From: Lachnospiraceae bacterium | Lineage (GTDB): Bacteria > Bacillota > Clostridia > Lachnospirales > Lachnospiraceae | Direction of reading: 5' to 3' | Assembly: GCA_024687745.1 (NCBI GenBank) | Contig: JAILEM010000136.1 | Coordinates: 18,328-82,327, forward strand | DNA length: 64,000 nt | Part shown: positions 8,815 to 16,869 of the stretch, piece after piece | How the letters are laid out: every line of letters starts with the position of its first letter | Position numbering within the stretch: position 1 is the stretch's first letter | The notes under the pieces: model-generated | Seen by the model: only the letters and a program-made list of their open reading frames with translations | Database searches by the model: none | What the model was told of the DNA's origin: nothing | Position numbers and translations under genes: made by a program

Positions 8815-10128
8815 ATGGCGTTTACATTTAAAGGTGGTATACATCCTTTTGACGGGAAGGCACTTTCCAAGGATAAGCCAATGCAGGAGGTCTTCCCCGA
8901 GGGTGAGATGGTATATCCACTGTCACAGCATATCGGGAAACCGGCTGTTCCAATCGTAAAACCCGGAGAAAGGGTTCTTATGGGGCAGAAGATAGCGGAA
9001 GCTGACGGATTTGTTTCGGCTCCCATATATGCATCCGTATCGGGGACCATTAAAAAAATTGAAAAAAGAAGAGTATTGACCGGTGATATGGTCGAGAGCA
9101 TCATCCTTGATAATGACGGTCTGTATGAGGAGGCCGAAAGGATCAGGGTAAAGCCCATTGCGGAAATGACAAGGGGTGAGGTGATAAACATAATAAGGGA
9201 AGCCGGAGTTGTCGGAATGGGAGGAGCAGGTTTTCCGACCCATGTAAAGCTCTCACCGCCAAATCCGGATAAGATATATTATGTGATAGCCAACTGCGCA
9301 GAGTGTGAACCCTATCTTACAAGTGATTACAGAAGGATGATCGAAGAGCCTGAAAAGCTTGTGAACGGTCTTAAGATAATGCTTGCCCTTTATGATCATG
9401 CAGAGGGTATCCTTGCAGTTGAAGATAATAAGCCCGACTGTATAAGAAAGCTTAAGGACCTTACCCTTGATGAGCCAAGGATCACTGTCAAGGAGTTAAA
9501 GACCAAGTACCCGCAGGGTGCTGAAAGACAGCTTATCTATGCGACCACGAGAAGGGCGATCAATTCTTCAATGCTTCCCGCAGATGCAGGATGCATAGTG
9601 GATAATGTAGATACGATCTGCGCAATATATTCGGCTGTTATAGAGGGAAGACCGCTTATAAGAAGGATAATCACAGTGACAGGTGATGCGGTAAGATTTC
9701 CAAGGAATTATGTTGTTCCCTGCGGGATGAGCTATGCGGATCTTTTGGAGGAGGCCGGAGGACTCACAAAGGAAGCGGCAAAGATAATCTCGGGAGGCCC
9801 CATGATGGGATTCAGTCTGTTTGATCTGAATGTTCCGACAACGAAGATAAGCTCGGCACTTCTCTGTCTTTCGAAGGATGAGGTCGCTGAGAGCAAGCCT
9901 ACAAACTGTATCAACTGCGGAAGATGCGTGGATGTCTGTCCGGGAAGAGTGCTTCCCAGCAAGCTCTGTGATATGGCAGAGCATGGAGATATGGAGGGAT
10001 TCTTAAAATATAACGGACTTGAATGCTGTGAATGCGGTTGCTGCAGCTTTGTCTGCCCTGCCAAAAGGCAGCTGACCCAGAGTATCAAATCGATGCGTAA
10101 GATGGCTCTTGCAGCCAGAAAAAAATAG
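8815..10128 (+). CDS. rnfC: Rnf electron transport complex subunit C
   Basis: A 437-aa peripheral subunit of the Rnf complex (ferredoxin:NAD+ oxidoreductase coupled to Na+ or H+ export). The N-terminal barrel-sandwich GGIHPFDGK region is followed by the NADH/FMN-binding motif GMGGAGFPTHVKL and ANCAECEPYLTSDYR. Two four-cysteine [4Fe-4S] sites lie near the C-terminus, in CINCGRCVDVCPGRVLP and CCECGCCSFVCPAKRQL. RnfC is the probable NAD+-reducing subunit. It opens an uninterrupted C-D-G-E-A-B operon, the order found in clostridia. Confidence 0.96.
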   Translation: MAFTFKGGIHPFDGKALSKDKPMQEVFPEGEMVYPLSQHIGKPAVPIVKPGERVLMGQKIAEADGFVSAPIYASVSGTIKKIEKRRVLTGDMVESIILDNDGLYEEAERIRVKPIAEMTRGEVINIIREAGVVGMGGAGFPTHVKLSPPNPDKIYYVIANCAECEPYLTSDYRRMIEEPEKLVNGLKIMLALYDHAEGILAVEDNKPDCIRKLKDLTLDEPRITVKELKTKYPQGAERQLIYATTRRAINSSMLPADAGCIVDNVDTICAIYSAVIEGRPLIRRIITVTGDAVRFPRNYVVPCGMSYADLLEEAGGLTKEAAKIISGGPMMGFSLFDLNVPTTKISSALLCLSKDEVAESKPTNCINCGRCVDVCPGRVLPSKLCDMAEHGDMEGFLKYNGLECCECGCCSFVCPAKRQLTQSIKSMRKMALAARKK

Positions 10129-10146
10129 ATGAAGAGGTGTGTATAA

Positions 10147-11076
10147 TTGAACGAGAAAAAACATGTTTCATCCAATCCTCATATCAGAAGCAAAATGTCC
10201 ACTTCAAAGATCATGTTCTTCGTGATAATAGCTTTGCTTCCGGCAACGGGATTCGGTATATGGAATTTCGGTTACAGGGCAGCGATCCTTATTGCAGTAT
10301 CTGTGGGCAGTGCTGTGTTAACAGAATTCATCTATGAGAAATGTATGAAGCTTCCTGTTACCATAGATGATCTGAGTGCTGTGGTCACAGGCCTTTTGCT
10401 GGCACTCAACCTTCCTTCGACCCTTCCATGGTGGATGGCCGCACTGGGAGCTGTATTTGCCATCCTGATCGTAAAGATGCTCTTTGGAGGACTCGGACAG
10501 AATTTTATGAATCCGGCTCTTGGAGGCAGATGTTTTCTTATGATCTGCTTTACGGCAAGAATGACCGATTTTACTTATGACGGAGTATCCACGGCCACAC
10601 CGCTTGCGATAATAAAGGACGGAGGACAGGTTGCGCTCCTTGACATGATAATAGGAAGGATACCCGGAACCATAGGTGAGACCAGTACGATAGCCATACT
10701 TATAGGTGCAGTATTTCTTATATGTATGGGAGTCATAGATCTTCGGATCCCCGGGACCTATCTTATCTCCTTTACAGTTCTTATGGGACTCTTTTCCGGC
10801 AACGGATGGAATATCGAATATCTCACAGGCCAGTTATGCGGCGGCGGACTCATGCTTGGAGCCTTCTTCATGGCTACGGATTACACGACAACACCTATAA
10901 CCGAGAAGGGTAAGTATGTATACGGACTTGCCCTGGGTATAATGACCTTTATACTGAGACATTTTTCAAGCTCTGCAGAAGGTGTCAGCTACGCGATCAT
11001 CATATGTAACCTCTTAGTGCCTCTTATCGAGATGGTGACTATGCCCAAATGCTTTGGGAAGGGAGGCGAGGCATGA
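10147..11076 (+). CDS. rnfD: Rnf complex subunit D
   Basis: A 309-aa integral membrane subunit that carries covalently bound FMN and shares the NqrB fold. About nine hydrophobic segments are visible. The FMN attachment motif is VSTATPL, with Thr near residue 151. The start is a TTG at 10147: GAAGAGGTG lies 8 nt upstream, while the first ATG in frame (codon 17) has no ribosome binding site. The stop codon overlaps the rnfG start (ATGA). Confidence 0.93.
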   Translation: MNEKKHVSSNPHIRSKMSTSKIMFFVIIALLPATGFGIWNFGYRAAILIAVSVGSAVLTEFIYEKCMKLPVTIDDLSAVVTGLLLALNLPSTLPWWMAALGAVFAILIVKMLFGGLGQNFMNPALGGRCFLMICFTARMTDFTYDGVSTATPLAIIKDGGQVALLDMIIGRIPGTIGETSTIAILIGAVFLICMGVIDLRIPGTYLISFTVLMGLFSGNGWNIEYLTGQLCGGGLMLGAFFMATDYTTTPITEKGKYVYGLALGIMTFILRHFSSSAEGVSYAIIICNLLVPLIEMVTMPKCFGKGGEA

Positions 11077-11693
11077 TGAAGAATAATGTAAGGGCTGTGA
11101 TAACCCTGACTCTTATCACACTTATCGCGGGTGCTCTTCTTGGCTTTGTATATGAGCTTACAAAGGGACCTATCGCGATACAGGAGGAAGCAACAAAACA
11201 GGCCGCTTACAAAAAGGTATTTGAGAAGGCAGAGGCCTTTGAACCATATGACGGATTTGATGCAGAAGGGTCAAAGGCGGTCCTTGTACAGGGCGGCTTT
11301 GAGGATGAGCATATTGAAGAGGCCCTCATAGCACTGGATGCCTCCGGCAACAAACTGGGATATGTTCTTACTGTTGTTACGATGGAGGGGTACGGAGGAG
11401 AAATAGATGTTTCCATGGGTATCGATAATGAGGGTACTCTTAACGGCATCGAGATCCTTTCGATCTCCGAGACAGCTGGTCTTGGAATGAAGGCTGATAC
11501 GGATGAGTTCAAATCCAAATTTAAGGATAAGCAGGTAGCTCAGTTTATGTATACGAAGACAGGAGCTGCCAAGGATTATGAGATAGATGCTCTTTCGGGA
11601 GCAACGATAACAACAAATGCCATGGTAAATGCCGTAAACTCAGGTTTACTTTACTATCAGAGCATAGCAGGAGGTGAAGCAGTAAATGAATAA
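11073..11693 (+). CDS. rnfG: Rnf complex subunit G
   Basis: A 206-aa subunit with one N-terminal membrane helix and an extracytoplasmic flavin-binding domain. DALSGATITTNAMVNAV contains the SGAT(I)T flavinylation motif, with the acceptor Thr near residue 178. The frame extends upstream to an ATG at 11049, but GGGAGG at 11060-11065 and the ATGA overlap with rnfD point to 11073 (or the next codon, 11076). The flavin would be attached by the ApbE-type enzyme encoded at the end of the operon. Confidence 0.93.
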   Translation: MMKNNVRAVITLTLITLIAGALLGFVYELTKGPIAIQEEATKQAAYKKVFEKAEAFEPYDGFDAEGSKAVLVQGGFEDEHIEEALIALDASGNKLGYVLTVVTMEGYGGEIDVSMGIDNEGTLNGIEILSISETAGLGMKADTDEFKSKFKDKQVAQFMYTKTGAAKDYEIDALSGATITTNAMVNAVNSGLLYYQSIAGGEAVNE

Positions 11694-12390
11694 GACGATT
11701 AAACCTCTTATAAACGGTCTTATAACCGAAAATCCCACCTTTGTACTGATGCTTGGAATGTGTCCCACACTTGCGGTCACCACATCGGCAATAAACGGTC
11801 TTGGTATGGGCCTTACAACAACCGCGGTTTTGGTCCTTTCAAATATAGTTATCTCGCTTTTAAGAAAGCTCATACCCGACAGCGTGAGGATCCCTGCTTT
11901 TATCGTTATAATAGCTTCCTTTGTAACGATAGTGGAAATGCTGTTGAAGGCTTATGTTCCCACGCTTTATACGGCGCTTGGAATATATATCCCTCTGATA
12001 GTGGTCAACTGTATAATACTTGGCCGTGCGGAGGCTTTTGCTTCCAAGAACGGTGTTATCGCATCGATGTTTGACGGGATCGGAATGGGGCTTGGATTTA
12101 CGATAGGTCTTACCTCTATCGGTATAGTGAGGGAGATCCTCGGAAGCGGCAAGCTCTTTGGATACATGATACTTCCTGAATCCTATGAACCCCTTACCAT
12201 GTTTATCCTTGCACCCGGAGCCTTCCTTGTGCTTGCATTTCTGGTGGCTCTTTTAAATAAGATAAGGGATAAGAAGGGTAAGAAACCCCTTACGATAGGA
12301 ACCTGCGATGCCGGATGTAAGGCATGTCCTATTGAAAACTGCAAAGGACGGATGAACGGATCGGACAAGGAGGATGGAAAGAATGAGTGA
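11686..12390 (+). CDS. rnfE: Rnf complex subunit E, with a cysteine-rich C-terminal tail
   Basis: A 234-aa polytopic membrane protein with about six helices, paired with RnfA in the ion-translocating core. The conserved half-site motifs LGMCPTLAV and NCIILGRAEAF supply cysteines proposed to bind an intramembrane [2Fe-2S] cluster. After the last helix there is a hydrophilic tail of about 35 residues with four cysteines spaced C-x3-C-x2-C-x4-C (TCDAGCKACPIENCKG), which I do not recognise as a core RnfE feature. AGGAGGTG precedes the ATG. It overlaps rnfG and rnfA by 8 nt each. Confidence 0.93.
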   Translation: MNKTIKPLINGLITENPTFVLMLGMCPTLAVTTSAINGLGMGLTTTAVLVLSNIVISLLRKLIPDSVRIPAFIVIIASFVTIVEMLLKAYVPTLYTALGIYIPLIVVNCIILGRAEAFASKNGVIASMFDGIGMGLGFTIGLTSIGIVREILGSGKLFGYMILPESYEPLTMFILAPGAFLVLAFLVALLNKIRDKKGKKPLTIGTCDAGCKACPIENCKGRMNGSDKEDGKNE

Positions 12391-12958
12391 ACTGCTTACG
12401 ATAGCGATAGGATCAGCATTTATAAATAATGTTGTACTTTCCCAGTTCCTTGGGATCTGCCCCTTCTTAGGTGTATCCAAAAAGGTCAAGACGGCCGCCG
12501 GAATGGGATCTGCGGTAGTGTTTGTCATTACACTTGCCTCGTTTGTGGCGGGAGTGATATATAAGTTCCTGTTAGTCCCTTTTAATATTACCTATCTTCA
12601 GACCATAGTCTTTATTCTTGTTATAGCTGCCCTTGTGCAGTTTGTTGAGATGTTTCTTAAAAAGAAGATGAAGGGGCTTTACCGGGCACTCGGAGTTTAT
12701 CTTCCCCTTATAACAACAAACTGTGCAGTGCTTGGAGTGGCGCTTACAAATGTTACAAAATCTTATGATATCCTTGAGGGGGTTATAAACGGATTTGCAA
12801 CTGCTGTCGGTTTCCTTATCGCGATAGTCATACTTGCCGGAATAAGGGAAAAAACAGAATATAACAATATACCAAAAGCCTTTAAGGGAACCCCCATAGT
12901 TCTCCTGACTGCCTGCCTTATGGCAATGGCGTTCTTTGGCTTTTCGGGATTAAAGTAG
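12383..12958 (+). CDS. rnfA: Rnf complex subunit A
   Basis: A 191-aa integral membrane subunit with six predicted helices, the partner of RnfE in the membrane core. The motifs SQFLGICPFLGV and NCAVLGVAL carry the two conserved cysteines, and the length is typical. An ATG at 12374 is in frame, but AGGAGG sits directly against it; the ATG at 12383 has a 9-nt spacing and gives the usual N-terminus. Confidence 0.95.
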   Translation: MSELLTIAIGSAFINNVVLSQFLGICPFLGVSKKVKTAAGMGSAVVFVITLASFVAGVIYKFLLVPFNITYLQTIVFILVIAALVQFVEMFLKKKMKGLYRALGVYLPLITTNCAVLGVALTNVTKSYDILEGVINGFATAVGFLIAIVILAGIREKTEYNNIPKAFKGTPIVLLTACLMAMAFFGFSGLK

Positions 12959-12970
12959 GGAGGCTCTGTT

Positions 12971-13771
12971 ATGGAAGTACAGGGTATTATAACAGCGATC
13001 GCCACAGTGGGCGGTGTCGGAATTCTTATAGGAATATTCCTAAGCGTATTCGGAAATATATTCAGGGTTGAGGTGGATGAAAGGGAAGAGCAGGTATTGA
13101 ACGCACTTCCCGGAAATAACTGCGGAGGCTGCGGATACCCCGGATGCAGCGGTCTTGCTGCGGCCATAGTAAAGGGAGAGGCTATGGTAAACGGATGTCC
13201 CGTGGGAGGAGCAAGGGTCGCTTCGGAAATAGGAAAGATAATGGGAGTTGACGTTGAGGCAGGAGAGAAAAAGGTTGCCTTTGTAAAATGCGACGGAACC
13301 TGTGACAAGACTACAGTTAATTACGATTATTACGGGGTAAAGGACTGTGCCATGGTGGGCTTTGTTCCCGGAAAGGGACCCAAATCCTGCAGCTACGGTT
13401 GTACCGGATACGGAAACTGTGTGAAGGCCTGCAACTTTGATGCAATACATATAATAAACGGTGTTGCGGTAGTGGACAAGGAAAAGTGTACAGCCTGCGG
13501 ACAGTGTATAAAGGCCTGTCCCAGAGGTCTTATCGAGCTTATTCCCTACGATGCAAAATTTGCCGTTGCATGCTCTTCAAAGGATAAGGGACCTGATGTT
13601 ATGAAGAGCTGTCAGAGCGGCTGCATAGGCTGTGGTATCTGCGCAAAGAACTGTCCTAAGGAGGCTGTAAAGGTCACGGATTTCCTTGCTCATATAGATC
13701 AGGATCTCTGTATCGGATGCAGTATATGTGAACAGAAGTGCCCCAAAAAATCCATAAAAAGGCTGTCATAG
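12971..13771 (+). CDS. rnfB: Rnf complex subunit B
   Basis: A 266-aa iron-sulfur subunit that accepts electrons from ferredoxin. An N-terminal membrane helix is followed by the CGGCGYPGCSGLA cluster domain. Further [4Fe-4S] sites follow in CTACGQCIKACPRG, CIGCGICAKNCPKEA and CIGCSICEQKCPKKS, with an additional cysteine set around residues 140-160. The protein is rich in ferredoxin-type motifs, as in other clostridial RnfB. It closes the operon, 11 nt before the convergent apbE. Confidence 0.95.
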   Translation: MEVQGIITAIATVGGVGILIGIFLSVFGNIFRVEVDEREEQVLNALPGNNCGGCGYPGCSGLAAAIVKGEAMVNGCPVGGARVASEIGKIMGVDVEAGEKKVAFVKCDGTCDKTTVNYDYYGVKDCAMVGFVPGKGPKSCSYGCTGYGNCVKACNFDAIHIINGVAVVDKEKCTACGQCIKACPRGLIELIPYDAKFAVACSSKDKGPDVMKSCQSGCIGCGICAKNCPKEAVKVTDFLAHIDQDLCIGCSICEQKCPKKSIKRLS

Positions 13772-13782
13772 TTAAGCTTAGT

Positions 13783-14874
13783 TTATTTTTTGGGCAGATC
13801 CTTTACATATCTGTCTGCCCCGGCTGAAAGAGATATCGTTCCATCCTTTTTTATTATGACAGCTTCGGTATCATTGATAGAATCTATAAGTGAGAGAGCT
13901 TTTTTTTCGCCTGAAAGAAGACAGGTCGTACTCAAGGCATCTGCGTCAGTACTTTCATCACATATTACAGTCACACTCAATATGTCCGTATCTGCCGGAT
14001 ATCCGGTGAAGGGATCGAGAATGTGGTGGTAATCTACTTTGTCAATTGTAAGAAAGCGTTCATATATGCCTGAGGTGACTACAGATCTGTCAGTTATATC
14101 AAGGGAGAGAGCAATTTGGGAAAGGTTGTTTTTCTCAGGAGCTTTTATACCTATTTTAAAATCTGAATATTTACCGTTTCCCAAAGGCTTTCCGTTAAGT
14201 GTCGTTATGTTTCCGCCAAGATCTATTATGGCAGAGGTAATGCCTTCTTTGATAAGCTCCTCTTTAAGCCTATCGGATATATATCCTTTGGCGATAGAGC
14301 CTGCATCTATACGGGCATTTTGATCGTTCAGTCTTACCGTATTTTTATCGCTGTTTATGACTATGTTCGAAGAGGATACGTGGGAGAGAGCTTCTTTAAG
14401 GCTTTTTTCATCCGGTAATCCCGTTATTTTGTTTTCCTTATCTTCAAAGCCCCATAAGAGGACCACAGGCTCTATGGTGATATCATATGAGCCCTCTGAG
14501 AGTCTGTTATAATAAAGAGCCCTCTCAAGAAGCTTTATCGTCTCTTCACTTACAGTTATTTCTTTTCCTTCCGAATGGTTTATTCTGTATATATCAGATC
14601 CCTCTTTCGTCTTGCTGAAAAGGTCTTCATACCGATCACAGAGATCAAAGCATTTCTCAAGGGTATCAGGGCTTCCTCCCTCATAGAGAGTTATATTTAT
14701 AAGTGTATCAAAGGCAAATCCCTGTTTTGATATCGGCTCATTTACGATCTTATCACATCCCGTAAGTGAAAAAAGCAGGAGGATAATAAAGGTGAATGCC
14801 GTGATAATGAACAGGTTCTGCAAAGCTTTTGCATATACATCGTTTTTTCTGACACTGTGTATGGAAATTTTCAT
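13783..14874 (-). CDS. apbE: FAD:protein FMN transferase (ApbE), lipoprotein
   Basis: A 363-aa enzyme that transfers FMN from FAD to a Thr of target proteins, here most likely RnfG and RnfD. The N-terminus has a hydrophobic stretch ending in a lipobox (SLTGC at about residue 39), so it is probably membrane-anchored outside the cytoplasm. ApbE motifs seen include DAGSIAKGYISDRL, IDLGGNITTLNG, HHILDPFTGYPA and DADALSTTCLLSG. It faces the rnf operon and ends just after it. No terminator hairpin is obvious between the two stop codons. Confidence 0.93.
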   Translation of the reverse strand: MKISIHSVRKNDVYAKALQNLFIITAFTFIILLLFSLTGCDKIVNEPISKQGFAFDTLINITLYEGGSPDTLEKCFDLCDRYEDLFSKTKEGSDIYRINHSEGKEITVSEETIKLLERALYYNRLSEGSYDITIEPVVLLWGFEDKENKITGLPDEKSLKEALSHVSSSNIVINSDKNTVRLNDQNARIDAGSIAKGYISDRLKEELIKEGITSAIIDLGGNITTLNGKPLGNGKYSDFKIGIKAPEKNNLSQIALSLDITDRSVVTSGIYERFLTIDKVDYHHILDPFTGYPADTDILSVTVICDESTDADALSTTCLLSGEKKALSLIDSINDTEAVIIKKDGTISLSAGADRYVKDLPKK

Positions 14875-14886
14875 AAATACACCTGT

Positions 14887-14914
14887 TTGACTTTTGGGTT
14901 TATCATCTTATAAT
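14887..14914 (+). promoter_or_regulatory. Sigma-A promoter upstream of the GH25-like gene
   Basis: TTGACT, 16 nt, TATAAT in the divergent gap after the apbE start. It is 5/6 and 6/6 to consensus. Confidence 0.6.
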
Positions 14915-14990
14915 TAGGTTATCAGCAGACATGTTTTTTGCCCGGACCTTAATATCATAAATGAAGGCCAAGGAGGTGTCAAAGCTTAAT

Positions 14991-16616
14991 ATGTATAATC
15001 CTTATGACAATGAAGAAGAAAACAGAAACAGCATGAAGAAAATGACTGTCTACGGGATCGCCACCGCATCCCTGATAGTTCTTCTTTTCCTGCTTTTATT
15101 ATATTATAACTCAAAGGAAAAGCAGGAGGCAGAACTTGTACAGAGAAAGGCCGAGGAGGAGAGAATAGAGGAAATACGTGAGGAAGAAGAAGCACTTGCA
15201 AAGCTTGAAATAGGTAAAAAGAATATCCGTTCAGAGGATCTTGATTTCTGGGACATGTATGATAAGGAAGATAAGAGTGTGGCAGAAGATGATACAACTG
15301 AGACACAATCCTATAAAGACATAAAAAAGACAGATGAAGTTGATGATAAGAATATCCTTAAGGACCAGACAGCAGATGACGGATATGATGATAAGACCGG
15401 GGAGATATCCGGTACGGGAGGTGCCATAAGAAGGCCGGATGATCTGCAAAATAACACTGACGAGGCTTTAAGGGAAGATATTACAGGCCCTGATGATACA
15501 GCCGCTGAAGCAGAGGAGACAAATGAAGAGGATAAGTACAATGACGGTGATCACATTGCCGTTAAGGACAGTGACGGAAATACGATCTATTATGAGATAG
15601 ATCCCGACCTTTCAAAAAATGAGTATACCTTTGCATCAAACCTTTCTGTTGATGAGGATGACAGACTGATCTATGATGACGGGGATACAGAATCCCTCAC
15701 AGGGGTGTTAGTATCAAAGGGAAGCGGTATCGTAGATTATGCAAAGGTTAAGAATGATGATATTGACTATGTGATGGTAAAGGTTGCACAAAGAGATGCA
15801 GATACCGGAGTTATCTCACTCGACGAAACCTTTATCACAAATTCAACCGGAGCCAATGTCGCAGGACTTCCCGTGGGTGCGGTTTTTTCCACGCAGGCTG
15901 TAAATGAGACTGAGGCTGTTGAGGAGGCGAATTTTACCGTGGCGGCAATTGCCCAGTACGGGATAAGATATCCTGTGGCTTTGCATGTTGACATGAGTGA
16001 TGAGGATGCAAGGTCCTACGATCTTAAGATAAGGGAGAGGACAAAGTATGTAAAAAAATACCTTGATACCGTTGCGGCCTTTGGATTCAAGCCCATGATA
16101 TATGCCGATAAAAATACCCTGATAGCGGGACTTGATCTTTCCAAACTGAGTGATTATCCCATACTTCTGACAGATATCATAGATGTTGATGATTCAAAAA
16201 ACGAGGCATATAAACAAAATAATACGGATGAGTCCTCAAACAGGTCAAATACTGCGATCAGTGTAAGTGATTCATCTTCAGGGAATAAGTCTGAGAACGG
16301 AAATAATAAGGCTAAAACGGATGATGCTGCAGGATCTGACAAAAGCAGTTCTTCTTCAGTTACAATAAAAAAAGCAGGAAGTACATCCAATGAAAAAAAC
16401 AGTTCCACATCCTCAACCACCAAAAAGGGGGAGGAAGAAGAAGCTGATCTGTCCGAGGCCGAGCCGAGAAAGAATACAAAAGAAACCGTCAGCTTAAAAT
16501 CATGGTATACAGATTTTCCTTATGAATTCATGATGTGGAATTATTCCGACGAAGGTAACGTTGACGGAATTAACGGAGATGCCGATATTATCATAGGTTT
16601 TGAAGATTATTCCTGA
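14991..16616 (+). CDS. Membrane-anchored GH25 (lysozyme)-like protein with degenerate active site
   Basis: About 541 aa: an N-terminal membrane helix (residues 18-41), a charged coiled-coil-like and Asp/Glu-rich linker to about residue 220, then a domain with the layout of GH25 muramidases. GVLVSKGSG (residue 238 on) aligns with GIDVSxWQG, followed by DYAKVKNDDIDYVMVKV, AGLPVGAVFSTQAVNETEAVEEA and YPVALHVDM. The C-terminal MWNYSDEGNVDGINGDADI completes the fold. The catalytic Asp of the first motif is Leu, and the D-x-E is H-V-D at 332-334, so glycosidase activity is doubtful. A Ser/Asn/Thr-rich insertion of about 90 residues interrupts the domain late. An ATG at 14961 is also in frame; AAGGAGGTG, though 14 nt away, favours 14991, and the start is uncertain. 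Confidence 0.7.
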   Translation: MYNPYDNEEENRNSMKKMTVYGIATASLIVLLFLLLLYYNSKEKQEAELVQRKAEEERIEEIREEEEALAKLEIGKKNIRSEDLDFWDMYDKEDKSVAEDDTTETQSYKDIKKTDEVDDKNILKDQTADDGYDDKTGEISGTGGAIRRPDDLQNNTDEALREDITGPDDTAAEAEETNEEDKYNDGDHIAVKDSDGNTIYYEIDPDLSKNEYTFASNLSVDEDDRLIYDDGDTESLTGVLVSKGSGIVDYAKVKNDDIDYVMVKVAQRDADTGVISLDETFITNSTGANVAGLPVGAVFSTQAVNETEAVEEANFTVAAIAQYGIRYPVALHVDMSDEDARSYDLKIRERTKYVKKYLDTVAAFGFKPMIYADKNTLIAGLDLSKLSDYPILLTDIIDVDDSKNEAYKQNNTDESSNRSNTAISVSDSSSGNKSENGNNKAKTDDAAGSDKSSSSSVTIKKAGSTSNEKNSSTSSTTKKGEEEEADLSEAEPRKNTKETVSLKSWYTDFPYEFMMWNYSDEGNVDGINGDADIIIGFEDYS

Positions 16617-16637
16617 CATATTATCGACAGAACATGC

Positions 16638-16671
16638 AAAATTTTTGTTGTGAAAACTCACAAAAAATTTT
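16638..16671 (+). terminator. A/T-rich inverted repeat after the GH25-like gene
   Basis: AAAATTTTTGTTGTGA and TCACAAAAAATTTT pair imperfectly (one bulge) around an AAAAC loop. It probably acts as a weak or bidirectional terminator. The rest of the 250-nt gap holds the promoter and leader of the next gene. Confidence 0.5.
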
Positions 16672-16720
16672 ACCAAAAACTATAATGTTTGTAGAAATAA
16701 AATAAAAATATCAGGAAATT

Positions 16721-16749
16721 TAGACATAAACAAAATATTGTGATATACT
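16721..16749 (+). promoter_or_regulatory. Sigma-A promoter of the SleB-like gene
   Basis: TAGACA, 17 nt, TATACT; each hexamer is 5/6 to consensus. It predicts a leader of about 115 nt. The leader begins with a small hairpin (GTCGT-GAAA-ACGAC, 16757-16770) capped by a GNRA tetraloop. Confidence 0.6.
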
Positions 16750-16840
16750 GTATAGGCGTCGTGAAAACGACCATTACTTTGTATTGTATTGTCTCTGTCT
16801 TTTCAGGGCTTTCAATTCTTTGTGGGGATTAATAATAAGG

Positions 16841-16867
16841 GGAAGATATTGTAAAGGAGTATCTTCC
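16841..16867 (+). promoter_or_regulatory. Hairpin presenting or sequestering the ribosome binding site of the SleB-like gene
   Basis: GGAAGATA and TATCTTCC form a perfect 8-bp stem whose 11-nt loop contains AAAGGAG, the only Shine-Dalgarno sequence for the ATG at 16870. The stem ends 2 nt before the start codon. Confidence 0.6.
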
Positions 16868-16869
16868 GA

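Noticed and set aside
12763..13308. 181-aa minus-strand open frame
   Set aside because: Antisense to rnfA/rnfB, Pro/Ser-rich shadow without motifs.
16757..16869. Possible c-di-AMP (ydaO) or c-di-GMP riboswitch before the SleB-like gene
   Set aside because: The leader is shorter than a ydaO element and lacks its conserved blocks; no GEMM-type core was seen. Only the simple hairpins were reported.
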